DNA from: Oribacterium sp. KHPX15
GTDB taxonomy: Bacteria; Bacillota; Clostridia; Lachnospirales; Lachnospiraceae
Direction: 5' to 3'
DNA length: 64,000 bases
Assembly (NCBI RefSeq): GCF_900107835.1
Contig: NZ_FNRG01000016.1
Coordinates: 25,956-89,955 of the forward strand
The position numbers were made by a program, and so were the translations under genes. Of this stretch, positions 18,270-26,498 are shown one piece after another (positions within the stretch are counted from its first letter, which is position 1; the number at the start of each line of letters is the position of its first letter). The notes under the pieces are model-generated. The model was not told the DNA's origin. It made no database searches and was given only the letters and a program-made list of their open reading frames with translations.

Positions 18270-19043
18270 TCACTTAACTACAATTACTTCCATTCCTAAT
18301 CCCCTAAGCCTTTCAAGGATCTCTGGATCTGACATGTCATCCGTTATCAATGTTACCGGCTGCTCATATATGAAGCTTCCATACAGGCTGCTTCTTTCTG
18401 AACCGTGCATAAGTTTGGTATGATCTGCAAGAATATAGAAAGACTGCTTAGTCCTGCTTATCATGGCTTCATTGATACCTATCTCGGTAGGTATGTCATA
18501 CCTGAACTCACCATTATCATACACAGCGGCACAGCCTACAAAGGTTTTGTCCACAGACATATCCAGAAGATTTCTCATAACGTAATCTCCCACCATAGCC
18601 TTGCCTCTGACTTGTCCGCCGGTAATGTGTATGGAAACATTATCAGGATACTGTTCTTCAAATACCCATCCGTTATTTGTTATTGCGGTGATATGCTTGT
18701 CATTTACAAACTTAAGTATTCCCAAAGCAGTTTTACTGGCATTTATAAAGATGGTATCCCCATCCTCAAGAAGATTTGAAGCATATCGTGATATCTTATC
18801 ACGATAAACTGCAATCTCGGGAGTCATCAGTTTCGTATATCTGCTTCTTTCAAGAGACATGGCACCTCCATGTGTCCTGAAAAGCATCTGCCTGTCCTCC
18901 AGATACTGGAGGTCTCTTCTGACTGTCATGGCAGATATACCGTATAGCTCAACCAGATCCTCTACCTTTATCTCACCCCGCTGGTTAACAGCTTTCAGGA
19001 TATTCAGTTGTCGCTCCTCAACACTTTTTCGCGTATTCTTCAT
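18270..19043 (-). CDS. DeoR/GlpR-family regulator (probable UlaR counterpart)
   Basis: Transcriptional repressor, 257 aa. N-terminal HTH: RQLNILKAVNQRGEIKVEDL and GISAMTVRRDLQYLE, then FRTHGGAMSLER and a C-terminal sugar-phosphate isomerase-like effector domain (FINASKTALGIL, GGQVRGKAMVGDY). Such proteins respond to phosphorylated sugars; E. coli UlaR senses L-ascorbate 6-phosphate. It is encoded in the operon. Its likely sites are the GlpR-like half-sites TATGTTCGTT between ulaG and ulaE. Confidence 0.9.
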   Translation of the reverse strand: MKNTRKSVEERQLNILKAVNQRGEIKVEDLVELYGISAMTVRRDLQYLEDRQMLFRTHGGAMSLERSRYTKLMTPEIAVYRDKISRYASNLLEDGDTIFINASKTALGILKFVNDKHITAITNNGWVFEEQYPDNVSIHITGGQVRGKAMVGDYVMRNLLDMSVDKTFVGCAAVYDNGEFRYDIPTEIGINEAMISRTKQSFYILADHTKLMHGSERSSLYGSFIYEQPVTLITDDMSDPEILERLRGLGMEVIVVK

Positions 19044-19151
19044 TAGTAATCTCCAAGAGCATTTTTTTAGTAAATAGGGTAGAGTCGTTTAACACAAATG
19101 GTACTGATGCATCGACTCGGAAAACACACTTATTATATACGGAAATACTGA

Positions 19152-19982
19152 TTAATTACAGTCTTTAAGTATGAGCTTGTATATCACTTCCGCAACTGCA
19201 GAATTGTTGTTGTCATTTTCTGTTACCATATCGGCCACATCTTTTAGTTTTTGTGTTGCATTTTTTGTAGCCACACCTATCCCTGCCTGTTCCAGCATGG
19301 GAATATCATTTTCTTCATCTCCGACTGCTATGGAATGTCTCTTATCTATTCCAAGAACCTCCATAACCTTGTCAATTCCTGTTCCCTTATTCTGTCCGGA
19401 TATCACGATCTCAAGCAGCGTACTGTGAGAAAGGAATGCATCGATCCGGCCATCGGATATACACTTTAGTCTGGCACCAAACTCTTCAAGTCTCTCTTTT
19501 GAGGATTGATCCACACCACTTATCTTATATGAATAAACATCACTTAGATCATCATCGGGTATGAGCTTATATTTTAAACCCGGAAGACGGCCTATATAGT
19601 ATCTGAGATCATCATCTTCCCAATGGGACTCACAAAGTACATCCCATTCGTCAAACATATGGATATGCACCTTCTCTTTTATTGCTTCGGAAGATACCAA
19701 TTTGATAAGTTCAGGAGATAAAGTAGATTTATACAGAATCTTTTTAGTAAGAGGCTCATAAAGGAGACCTCCATTAAATGCAAGAACGTAACATCCCTCT
19801 CTTTCAAGGGACAGCTCCTTGATGATCCCGGTCACTCCAAAGAGAGGACGACCGGTATTGATGATAACTTTATGCCCTTTGGAAATCATCAGATCTATGG
19901 CATTTTTGTTATCATTGCTTATCCTTTTTTGATCATCCACAAGAGTTCCGTCAATGTCAAGAAACAATACTTTTTTGTCCAT
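19152..19982 (-). CDS. Cof-type HAD hydrolase (sugar phosphatase)
   Basis: HAD superfamily phosphatase with a C2 cap, 276 aa: LFLDIDGTLVDD (motif I, nucleophile Asp9), IINTGRP (motif II), and AVGDEENDIPMLEQAG (motif IV). Cof-type enzymes dephosphorylate many small sugar phosphates and often sit in PTS operons to relieve sugar-phosphate stress. Here it lies between the IIB gene and the DeoR regulator. Its substrate is unknown; an ascorbate-derived phosphate is plausible. Confidence 0.9.
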   Translation of the reverse strand: MDKKVLFLDIDGTLVDDQKRISNDNKNAIDLMISKGHKVIINTGRPLFGVTGIIKELSLEREGCYVLAFNGGLLYEPLTKKILYKSTLSPELIKLVSSEAIKEKVHIHMFDEWDVLCESHWEDDDLRYYIGRLPGLKYKLIPDDDLSDVYSYKISGVDQSSKERLEEFGARLKCISDGRIDAFLSHSTLLEIVISGQNKGTGIDKVMEVLGIDKRHSIAVGDEENDIPMLEQAGIGVATKNATQKLKDVADMVTENDNNNSAVAEVIYKLILKDCN

Positions 19983-20074
19983 AGCGTTCTCTTTTTTCTT
20001 TATATGGAATAACAGCGAAACTCTATATTTTTGAATTTCGCTGTTATCAAAGACTTAGTTATCTAAATGAAGAA

Positions 20075-20386
20075 TTAATCAAGCAGTTCTCTCTCTGCAA
20101 GTGCTGCCTCGATTTCCTTATCTGACATAACATTCTTAAGAGGAATAAGAACTGTTCCGTTGGCCTCAACACCCTCAAAAGTGTTAACAAAGGTCTTTGC
20201 GCAGAACACAACATCATAGTTTCTAGAAGCTGTCTTTCCTTCAGAGATAGGTGCATGACGAAGCTCTGCAACCTTGATGCCGTTACGTGTAAGAACCTTC
20301 TTAATAGCATTCTCCATCATAAGTGAAGAACCTGCTCCATTTGCACAACATGCAAGAATTTTCTTATTATCTAATTTCTTTGCCAT
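20075..20386 (-). CDS. ulaB: PTS IIB component, ascorbate type
   Basis: Phosphocarrier of the L-ascorbate PTS, 103 aa. Phosphorylated cysteine is probably Cys14 in ILACCANGAGSSLMM, aligned with the CGxGxGSS loop of SgaB/UlaB; Cys13 beside it is unusual. AGGAGG lies before the ATG. It follows ulaA after 96 bp holding a perfect stem (GGAGTGACA.. at 20411-20446) that may stabilise or process the message. Confidence 0.92.
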   Translation of the reverse strand: MAKKLDNKKILACCANGAGSSLMMENAIKKVLTRNGIKVAELRHAPISEGKTASRNYDVVFCAKTFVNTFEGVEANGTVLIPLKNVMSDKEIEAALAERELLD

Positions 20387-20482
20387 TTAATAGCCTCCTT
20401 TGAGAATATCGGAGTGACACATCTTTCGAAAGAATATGTCACTCCTTTTTTAGTTACATGTGATAATGTTTAAACCCCCGAC

Positions 20483-21970
20483 TTAAGCATTCTTCTTAGC
20501 AATGTGCTCCTTGTATGCCTCATAGTCCTCTGTGATAAGGAAGTATCCTTCAGGATCCTGACGATACTCAAGCTGAGGAAGAGCAAAGAGGATAACAACA
20601 ACGATAGCGATACCAATATATCCAAGATAGTGCATAAGAACTGTGAAGCAAGGCCATACTGTATCCCAGTCGAACATTCCGAGATATCCGCCGTAGTTTG
20701 CAAGTCCAACCCATCCTGAAATGAAAGCTGCACCGAATACCTGGATAAGACCTGAAAGGAATGGAATTATGAGACAAGCCTTAAGTCCGCCCTTTTCGTT
20801 GGCAACAAGTCCGATTGTAGCATTATCAAAGAATACAGGAACGAATCCGCAGATGATGATGGTCGGGCTACCCATAACGATAAGTGCAAGGATAGCAACG
20901 ATCTGACCTGTAAGACCTGCAAGGAAACCAAATGTAACAGCGTTTGAATCACCGAAACCGTAGCAAACTGCACAGTCAACACCGGGAACTGATGCAGGAA
21001 GAAGCTTATCAGCGATACCCTGGAAAGAAGCTGTGAGCTCTGTAACGAATGTACGAACACCGAGCTGAAGGATTGCAAGATATACAGCGAACTGAAGTGA
21101 TGTATTGATGATGTAGAAACCAAAGCTGTCAACCTTCATTGAACCATTCTCAACGAAGAAATCCTTACCGATAACCATCATGATGATTCCGAAGAATACA
21201 GTCATGAGGATAGCTGTACATACCATATTCTCGTTAAAGATTGAGAAGAAACCAGGCATCTCCATCTCGCCAACCTTCTTAACTTCTCTCTTCTTCTTTC
21301 CACCGTCTGTTCCGAATAACTTGTCTGCAAGGATATAAGCAAGACGGATACCGAACATCTGCTGATGAGCGATAGCAAATCCTGCACCATCTGTAAGCTC
21401 CTGCATAGGCTTAACTGTAAGGTTTGAACCAACTGCCCAGTAAGAACCGAGAATGACAGCCATAACGATAAGGAGTGTCATATCGTTGTTTCTGAGTGCA
21501 GGAAGCGCGAAGAGGATGAGCCAGTAAGCTGTAGCAGCCTGCTGTACCTGAACGTGACCTGTTGTGAAGAGTGAACGGCACTTTGTGATCTTGTTGAATC
21601 TTACAAGTAAGATATTTACGATGAACGCGATCAGGAGAAGTGTCAGAGCCTGTGAGAAGCCCTTTCCAAATACTTCTTCAACACCTGCCTCTACGGCGTT
21701 CTGTCCGTAGTAAGGATCGATAACTGCTGCATTAAGGTTGAAACGCTCACGAAGACCTGCAAGGATAGGTCTGAAGTTACTTGTCAATCCACCGGAACCA
21801 GCATTTAGGATCAGGAAGCCAACAATCGCTTTGATAGTACCACTGAGTGTCTCATACCATTTTTTGCCCATAAGGCAGTAACCGATAAGTGTAAGAAAGC
21901 CTACCATGTAAGGAGCCTGTCTTAAGATATAGGTCGTGAAAAATTTCCAAATTTCCACAAGAATAGACAT
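20483..21970 (-). CDS. ulaA: PTS IIC component, L-ascorbate permease
   Basis: Membrane transporter that imports L-ascorbate while it is phosphorylated to L-ascorbate 6-phosphate; 495 aa, with many hydrophobic helices. Recognised by GFLTLIGYCLMGKKWYETLSG, ILNAGSGGLTSNFRPI and DCAVCYGFGDSNAV. Slightly longer than E. coli UlaA. It lies between the IIA and IIB genes, the usual ula order with C before A here. A polar C-terminal tail (EDYEAYKEHIAKKNA) is typical of Gram-positive members. Confidence 0.95.
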   Translation of the reverse strand: MSILVEIWKFFTTYILRQAPYMVGFLTLIGYCLMGKKWYETLSGTIKAIVGFLILNAGSGGLTSNFRPILAGLRERFNLNAAVIDPYYGQNAVEAGVEEVFGKGFSQALTLLLIAFIVNILLVRFNKITKCRSLFTTGHVQVQQAATAYWLILFALPALRNNDMTLLIVMAVILGSYWAVGSNLTVKPMQELTDGAGFAIAHQQMFGIRLAYILADKLFGTDGGKKKREVKKVGEMEMPGFFSIFNENMVCTAILMTVFFGIIMMVIGKDFFVENGSMKVDSFGFYIINTSLQFAVYLAILQLGVRTFVTELTASFQGIADKLLPASVPGVDCAVCYGFGDSNAVTFGFLAGLTGQIVAILALIVMGSPTIIICGFVPVFFDNATIGLVANEKGGLKACLIIPFLSGLIQVFGAAFISGWVGLANYGGYLGMFDWDTVWPCFTVLMHYLGYIGIAIVVVILFALPQLEYRQDPEGYFLITEDYEAYKEHIAKKNA

Positions 21971-22012
21971 TGATTTTTTTCCTCCATTTAATAAATAAAC
22001 AATATTTAACTT

Positions 22013-22489
22013 TTATTCTTCACAAGGATACTTCTTAGCTGCTTCAAGAATATCCTCAGGTGATGTTGCTTTGGCAAGTGCATCGATAAGCGGCTCGTTT
22101 AAGAAAATCTCTGTGAGCTGTGAGATGTTGTCCAGATGCTCATCAGGATTTGTGGAAGAAAGTGTAAAGAAAACATTGGCTTCCTTCTTCTCTCCGTCCT
22201 CATCTACGCCGAAATCGATAAGCTTTTTTGATGCCATAAAACCTATGCCGGTCTTTAATGCACCGGTTGCATTTTCCTGAGTATGAGGCATAGCGATGTT
22301 ATGCTCAAATACTACATATGGTCCATACTTCTCGATGCATGCAACGATCTGTTTGTAATAATCCTCAGATACAGTGCCTGACTTAATCATTGGAAGTGTT
22401 GACAGTCTGACAGCTTCCTGCCATGTGACGCCCTCTCCATCGATGAAACTGTAGTTGCCGGTTTCAACAATTTTTTCTAAAACTCCCAT
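22013..22489 (-). CDS. ulaC: PTS IIA component, ascorbate/mannitol type
   Basis: Cytoplasmic IIA protein, 158 aa, passing phosphate from HPr to UlaB. Active His69 in IAMPHTQEN, with the assisting His63 (FEHN), at the positions known for UlaC/PtsN-type domains. DHTQ-like signature and LIDALAKATSPEDIL end complete the fold. Situated between ulaG and ulaA. Confidence 0.93.
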   Translation of the reverse strand: MGVLEKIVETGNYSFIDGEGVTWQEAVRLSTLPMIKSGTVSEDYYKQIVACIEKYGPYVVFEHNIAMPHTQENATGALKTGIGFMASKKLIDFGVDEDGEKKEANVFFTLSSTNPDEHLDNISQLTEIFLNEPLIDALAKATSPEDILEAAKKYPCEE

Positions 22490-22505
22490 ATGTTTCCCCT
22501 TTCAT

Positions 22506-23609
22506 TTACAGACATGATCTGAATGGAATATTCTGTGGATGCTCGAAGCAATCCTCGAATCCTCTGCGGTGGTGATAGTAGATCTTATCCTTATCCTGAG
22601 GATATACATACTTTCCGCCTACCTGCCAGAAGAATGGATGGAACTTGTACTCATTACGATCTTTCTTGAAATCGTAAAGAAGCTTGATCTCTTCGCAGTC
22701 AGCCTGGAAGTTTGTCCATACATCCCAGTGGATAGGAATAACAACCTTGCACTGAAGGTTCTCAGCCATTCTCAGTACATCAACAGATGTCATCTTATCC
22801 TGCATACCGATAGGATTCTCTCCAAATGAGCCGAATGCCACATCAATGTCATGATCCTTACCATGCTTAGCAAAGTAGATTGAGAAGTGTGAATCACCTG
22901 AATGATAAATGTTTCCACCCGGAGTCTTAACAAGGTAGTTAACTGCCTTCTCATCCATATCTGTAGGACACTTTCCTGTAAGCTCTTCTCTGTCCTCTCC
23001 GGTTGAATCTGTTGTTACGATACAGGTTCTGTCAAAGCTGTCGAGACATACGATCTCGATATCCTTGATTTTGATCACATCACCGGGCTTTACAACCTTA
23101 CATCTCTCAACAGGAACTCCCCATTTAACCCAGGTATCAACTGACTTCTGTGGTCCGATGAAAGGAACAGGAATCTCTTTTCCGTTCTCATCTGTTGTTG
23201 TCATTCCTGAATTGATAACATGTGCTGCCCACTCAGCTGACATATGATCCTGATGATAATGTGTTGCAAGAACTGCATCAACCTGCTTGAAAGCAAACGG
23301 ATCGATCACGAACGGAACATTTCTCAAATTAGGCTGCATCTTACGTCCGCCGCACATATTTGCCATCTGGTGTCCAACAGCCATCTTGCCGTTTCCATGG
23401 GTTCTCTTTCCGTTGCCGCACCACAAATCTATGGTAAGATTTGCGCCGCCCGGAGTCTTGAACCAGATTCCTGTACAACCAAGCCACCACATGGCAACCT
23501 GACCCTCGGGAACAACCTCATTCTCGATATCCTCGACCAACCATGTTCCCCACTCAGGGAATGTGCTATTGATCCAGCTCTCTCGTGTCATTTCTGAAAT
23601 CTTGCTCAT
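22506..23609 (-). CDS. ulaG: L-ascorbate-6-phosphate lactonase
   Basis: Metallo-beta-lactamase-fold lactonase that opens L-ascorbate 6-phosphate to 3-keto-L-gulonate 6-phosphate; 367 aa. Metal motif [12 protein letters not shown], plus [13 protein letters not shown] and [10 protein letters not shown] near the end, match UlaG. The ATG at 23609 has AGGAGG 8-9 bp upstream; the frame opens 14 codons earlier without support. It is the first gene of the minus-strand ascorbate operon, divergent from ulaE. Confidence 0.95.
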   Translation of the reverse strand: MSKISEMTRESWINSTFPEWGTWLVEDIENEVVPEGQVAMWWLGCTGIWFKTPGGANLTIDLWCGNGKRTHGNGKMAVGHQMANMCGGRKMQPNLRNVPFVIDPFAFKQVDAVLATHYHQDHMSAEWAAHVINSGMTTTDENGKEIPVPFIGPQKSVDTWVKWGVPVERCKVVKPGDVIKIKDIEIVCLDSFDRTCIVTTDSTGEDREELTGKCPTDMDEKAVNYLVKTPGGNIYHSGDSHFSIYFAKHGKDHDIDVAFGSFGENPIGMQDKMTSVDVLRMAENLQCKVVIPIHWDVWTNFQADCEEIKLLYDFKKDRNEYKFHPFFWQVGGKYVYPQDKDKIYYHHRRGFEDCFEHPQNIPFRSCL

Positions 23610-24055
23610 CAAAGATTTCCTCCTTTTTATAGATTCATTAAAATAACTCAATGCGCCTTTATGAAAACATTAACAGAATAATGTGAATTACGCAATAACT
23701 AATTGTTTGCTTTTATGTTCGTTATTTTTCTGTATTTTCCCTCTTTCCACCCTATAAGTCTCGTCAAATGGCGGTTTTATCACTATTTTATAAAAAATTT
23801 ATATGTTCGTTTTTCTGATTATTTAACACATTAAAAATTTAACACGATTTTTTGTGCATGTTTTTCATTATATTGGTTATCAATACCTTGTATTAGTAGA
23901 TTTTTTTGTATTATAATAGCTTTGGCTTCAGCAAAAATTCAAAAAATAACAGATTCAGAAGGCAATACGCCTTATTTTTGAACCTGTTATGTTTGTTTTT
24001 ACGTTCATTTTATGAGCGTTTGTTGCATAAGTTAATCCAATTAAAGGAGAACGAT
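23610..24055. promoter_or_regulatory. Divergent ulaG / ulaE control region
   Basis: About 445 bp, AT-rich. It holds two copies of TATGTTCGTT (23714-23723, 23812-23821), which is the half-site type of GlpR/DeoR regulators, and a third looser copy near 24000 (ACGTTCATT). A plus-strand promoter TTGTAT (23888-23893) - 18 bp - TATAAT (23912-23917) serves ulaE. Its transcript begins with the hairpin ATAACAG..CTGTTAT (23946-23990) with inner GGC/GCC stem, giving a structured leader of about 130 nt. Confidence 0.7.
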
Positions 24056-24907
24056 ATGAAAGCATACAGTATCGGCCTTTATGAAAAGGCCATGCCGGGA
24101 AATCTTTCCTGGAAGGAGAAGCTACTATGTGCAAAGGAATGCGGTTATGATTTCGTCGAAATATCCATAGACGAAACAGATGACAAGCTTTCCCGTCTGG
24201 AATGGTCCAAAGAAGAACGTCTTGATCTCATCAAGACTATGTTCGAGACAGGTGTTCCACTCAGAAGCATGTGCCTGTCCGGTCACAGAAAGTATCCCTT
24301 CGGTTCCAAAGATAAGGCCACAAGAGACAGAAGTATGGAGATCATGGAAAAGGCCATATGTCTCGCCGATGACCTTGGCATAAGGATCATTCAGCTTGCG
24401 GGATACGACGTTTATTATGAAGACAGTACCGATGAAAGCAAGGCTCTTTTCCTTGAGAACCTGAAAAAGGCAACTCTTATGGCTTCGGCAAAAGGCATAG
24501 TCATGGGATTTGAGACCATGGAAACAGAATTTATGAACACCACAGAAAAGTCCATGAAGTATGTTTCTGCAGTTGATAATGCCTACCTCGGGGTTTATCC
24601 GGATTCCGGAAATCTGACAAACGCTGCAAAAACCTATGGAACCAGCGTTTTAGATGACCTTGAAACCGGCCGCGGACATCTCTTTGCATTGCATCTTAAG
24701 GAAACAGTCCCGGGCAAATTCAGGGAAATCCCATTCCTGACAGGTCATGTTGATTTCAAGAGTGTTGTAGATAAGGCCTGGGATCTGGGCATCAGACGTT
24801 TCGTAACAGAAATGTGGTATGTCGGTCAGGACAGCTGGAAGGAAGACATTAAATTTGCCAATAAGAGCATGAGCGAAATCATTGATAAAGTTTCAGAGTC
24901 TAAATAA
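24056..24907 (+). CDS. ulaE: L-ribulose/L-xylulose-5-phosphate 3-epimerase
   Basis: Converts L-xylulose 5-phosphate to L-ribulose 5-phosphate; 283 aa, as in E. coli UlaE (about 284). AP-endonuclease-type TIM barrel: GYDFVEISIDETD near 28-40, MCLSGHRKYPFGS near 72-84, IIQLAGYDVYYE, LGVYPDSGNL and HLKETVPGKF. The true start has AAAGGAGA 5 bp upstream; the frame extends upstream through the leader only by chance. First gene of a two-gene plus-strand unit divergent from ulaG. Confidence 0.94.
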   Translation: MKAYSIGLYEKAMPGNLSWKEKLLCAKECGYDFVEISIDETDDKLSRLEWSKEERLDLIKTMFETGVPLRSMCLSGHRKYPFGSKDKATRDRSMEIMEKAICLADDLGIRIIQLAGYDVYYEDSTDESKALFLENLKKATLMASAKGIVMGFETMETEFMNTTEKSMKYVSAVDNAYLGVYPDSGNLTNAAKTYGTSVLDDLETGRGHLFALHLKETVPGKFREIPFLTGHVDFKSVVDKAWDLGIRRFVTEMWYVGQDSWKEDIKFANKSMSEIIDKVSESK

Positions 24908-24919
24908 GAGGTGAAAAAT

Positions 24920-25984
24920 ATGCATGTAGAAAAAAAGGTAATATCAAATCTCAATAAGTGCTATTCCATGGCAGAGCTGAACTACAAGGGTCAGCATTGT
25001 TTCCTTGTTGCAGCGGAGAAACAGGATCCCTGCTATCTCTTTAGTGAGGACGGAACACAGCTCACAACAGTATGGGAACAGCCCGGCGGAGTTATGACCA
25101 TGGCACAGGTTCCTGGAACAGACGGACAGTTCCTTGCAACCCACAAGTTCTACTCCCCTAACGATTCACTTAATGCAAAAATCGTTATCGCTACTCCAAA
25201 AGCGGATGGTTCTTTTGATATAAGAACTCTTGTTAATGCTCCTTTCGTTCACCGCTTCGGAATCCTTCACCGCTCAGGCGTTGATTATCTCATTGTCTGC
25301 TGCCTGAAGTCAGGACACGAGTATAAGAACGACTGGCGTTTTAAAGGTGCCTGCTACGGTGCGGTACTTCCAAAGGATCTTTCAGGATTCAATGAAGATA
25401 ATCAGCTGAAGCTTACTCTTTTAAAGGATGGCATGCTCAAGAACCACGGCTATGCAAAGACCACACATGGCGGTCACGAGGCTGCCCTTGTTGGATGCGA
25501 AGAAGGAACCTTCCTGTTTGATCCGCCTGCAGTACCCGGAGCAGACTGGACCGTAACCCAGGTTTGTGATGTTCCTTCAAGTGATTCGGTTCTCATTGAC
25601 TTCGACGGAGACGGAAAGCCCGAGCTTGGTATGATAAGCCCGTTCCACGGAAATTCACTAACAATCTGGCATCTTGATGAGCATGACAGATATGTTCCTC
25701 AGTGGAAGTTTGCCGGTCCGGAAAAAGACACAGAGATGGTTCACGCAACCTATGCCTGTGAGATACTTGGCAAGCAGACCTGGATCGTAGGATGGAGAAA
25801 GGGAACCAAGGACACCATCGCCATCACATGGGACGAAGCTGCAGGCGATTACCATGTTGACTACATCGACAAGAACACCGGATGTGCAAATGCCCTTCAT
25901 TTCAAGGACAAGGACGGCGTTGATGTAATAGTTGCAACAAACCGTGAAATAGACGAAGTAGCTTATTACAAGATTACAGAATAA
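24920..25984 (+). CDS. Unrecognised cytoplasmic protein linked to ascorbate genes (beta-propeller-like)
   Basis: 354 aa, family not recognised. No signal peptide and no membrane helix. The sequence shows repeating beta-rich units, and one clear VCBS/FG-GAP-like calcium loop DFDGDGKPELGMI near residue 215, which suggests a beta-propeller of five to seven blades. Several His-containing stretches (THGGHEAAL, PFHGNSLTIWHL) could bind metal. AGAGGTG before ATG 24920 sets the start, 12 bp after ulaE. Co-transcription with ulaE suggests a role on ascorbate or a phosphorylated product, for example as lactonase, mutarotase or sensor. This is a guess from context. Confidence 0.8.
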   Translation: MHVEKKVISNLNKCYSMAELNYKGQHCFLVAAEKQDPCYLFSEDGTQLTTVWEQPGGVMTMAQVPGTDGQFLATHKFYSPNDSLNAKIVIATPKADGSFDIRTLVNAPFVHRFGILHRSGVDYLIVCCLKSGHEYKNDWRFKGACYGAVLPKDLSGFNEDNQLKLTLLKDGMLKNHGYAKTTHGGHEAALVGCEEGTFLFDPPAVPGADWTVTQVCDVPSSDSVLIDFDGDGKPELGMISPFHGNSLTIWHLDEHDRYVPQWKFAGPEKDTEMVHATYACEILGKQTWIVGWRKGTKDTIAITWDEAAGDYHVDYIDKNTGCANALHFKDKDGVDVIVATNREIDEVAYYKITE

Positions 25985-25985
25985 C

Positions 25986-26027
25986 AAAAAAACCGGGACG
26001 GTTCACGAGAACCGCCCCGGTTTTTTT
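25986..26027. terminator. Bidirectional terminator
   Basis: AACCGGGaCGGTTC..GAACCGcCCCGGTT flanked by A-run on the left and T-run on the right; it ends the ulaE unit (plus) and the anti-sigma-like kinase gene (minus). Confidence 0.9.
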
Positions 26028-26036
26028 GAATTCTTT

Positions 26037-26492
26037 TTAATCTTTCACCTTCTTAATAAGCATAAGAACATTTTCATCTCCGTCTCTTTCATAAAGGACT
26101 TTGTCCATGGATTTCTTCACCATAAAGATCCCGAGACCGCCTATCTGACGTTCTTCAGCTTTTAAAGTTATATCAGGATCTTCTCTTGCAAGAGGATTAT
26201 AGAATATCCCCTTATCCCGGAAGGTGATCTGAACATTATCCCCCGATGGATCCCGGGATAAAGAAACGCAGGCCAGACGAGGAACTTCCGGTCCCATCTC
26301 CTTATATGCATAATTAGCAATATTTACAAAGATCTCTTCACAGGCGATGCAGATCTTTATTTCCATAGGTGTACTGCAGCCCATTTCAGCCAGATACTCA
26401 CTGATATAATCCGTGACATTATCGAGTTCATCGAGAACCGCATCTACCACGATTTCTTTTCTGTTGATCTCAACTATATCCTTCATAGTCAT
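26037..26492 (-). CDS. RsbW/SpoIIAB-like ATP-binding protein
   Basis: Serine kinase or anti-sigma factor of the HATPase_c_2 family, 151 aa. The N-box ACEEIFVNIANYAY and the G1 stretch RQIGGLGIFMVKKSMD are clear. In partner-switching systems such proteins phosphorylate a STAS antagonist and hold a target (sigma factor or other output). Here it is the last gene of a three-gene unit, 6 bp after a PP2C phosphatase gene. No STAS protein or sigma factor gene is nearby, so the partners must be encoded elsewhere or the output differs. Confidence 0.88.
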   Translation of the reverse strand: MTMKDIVEINRKEIVVDAVLDELDNVTDYISEYLAEMGCSTPMEIKICIACEEIFVNIANYAYKEMGPEVPRLACVSLSRDPSGDNVQITFRDKGIFYNPLAREDPDITLKAEERQIGGLGIFMVKKSMDKVLYERDGDENVLMLIKKVKD

Positions 26493-26498
26493 CGCACC

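Noticed and set aside
20007..20047. Terminator after ulaB
   Set aside because: A stem is present (AATAACAGCGAAA with its complement) but there is no T-run on the minus strand, so it is more likely a stabilising or processing stem within the operon.
24911..24922. GTG start for the protein behind ulaE
   Set aside because: The GTG lies within the AGAGGTG ribosome site itself; the ATG at 24920 is correctly spaced.
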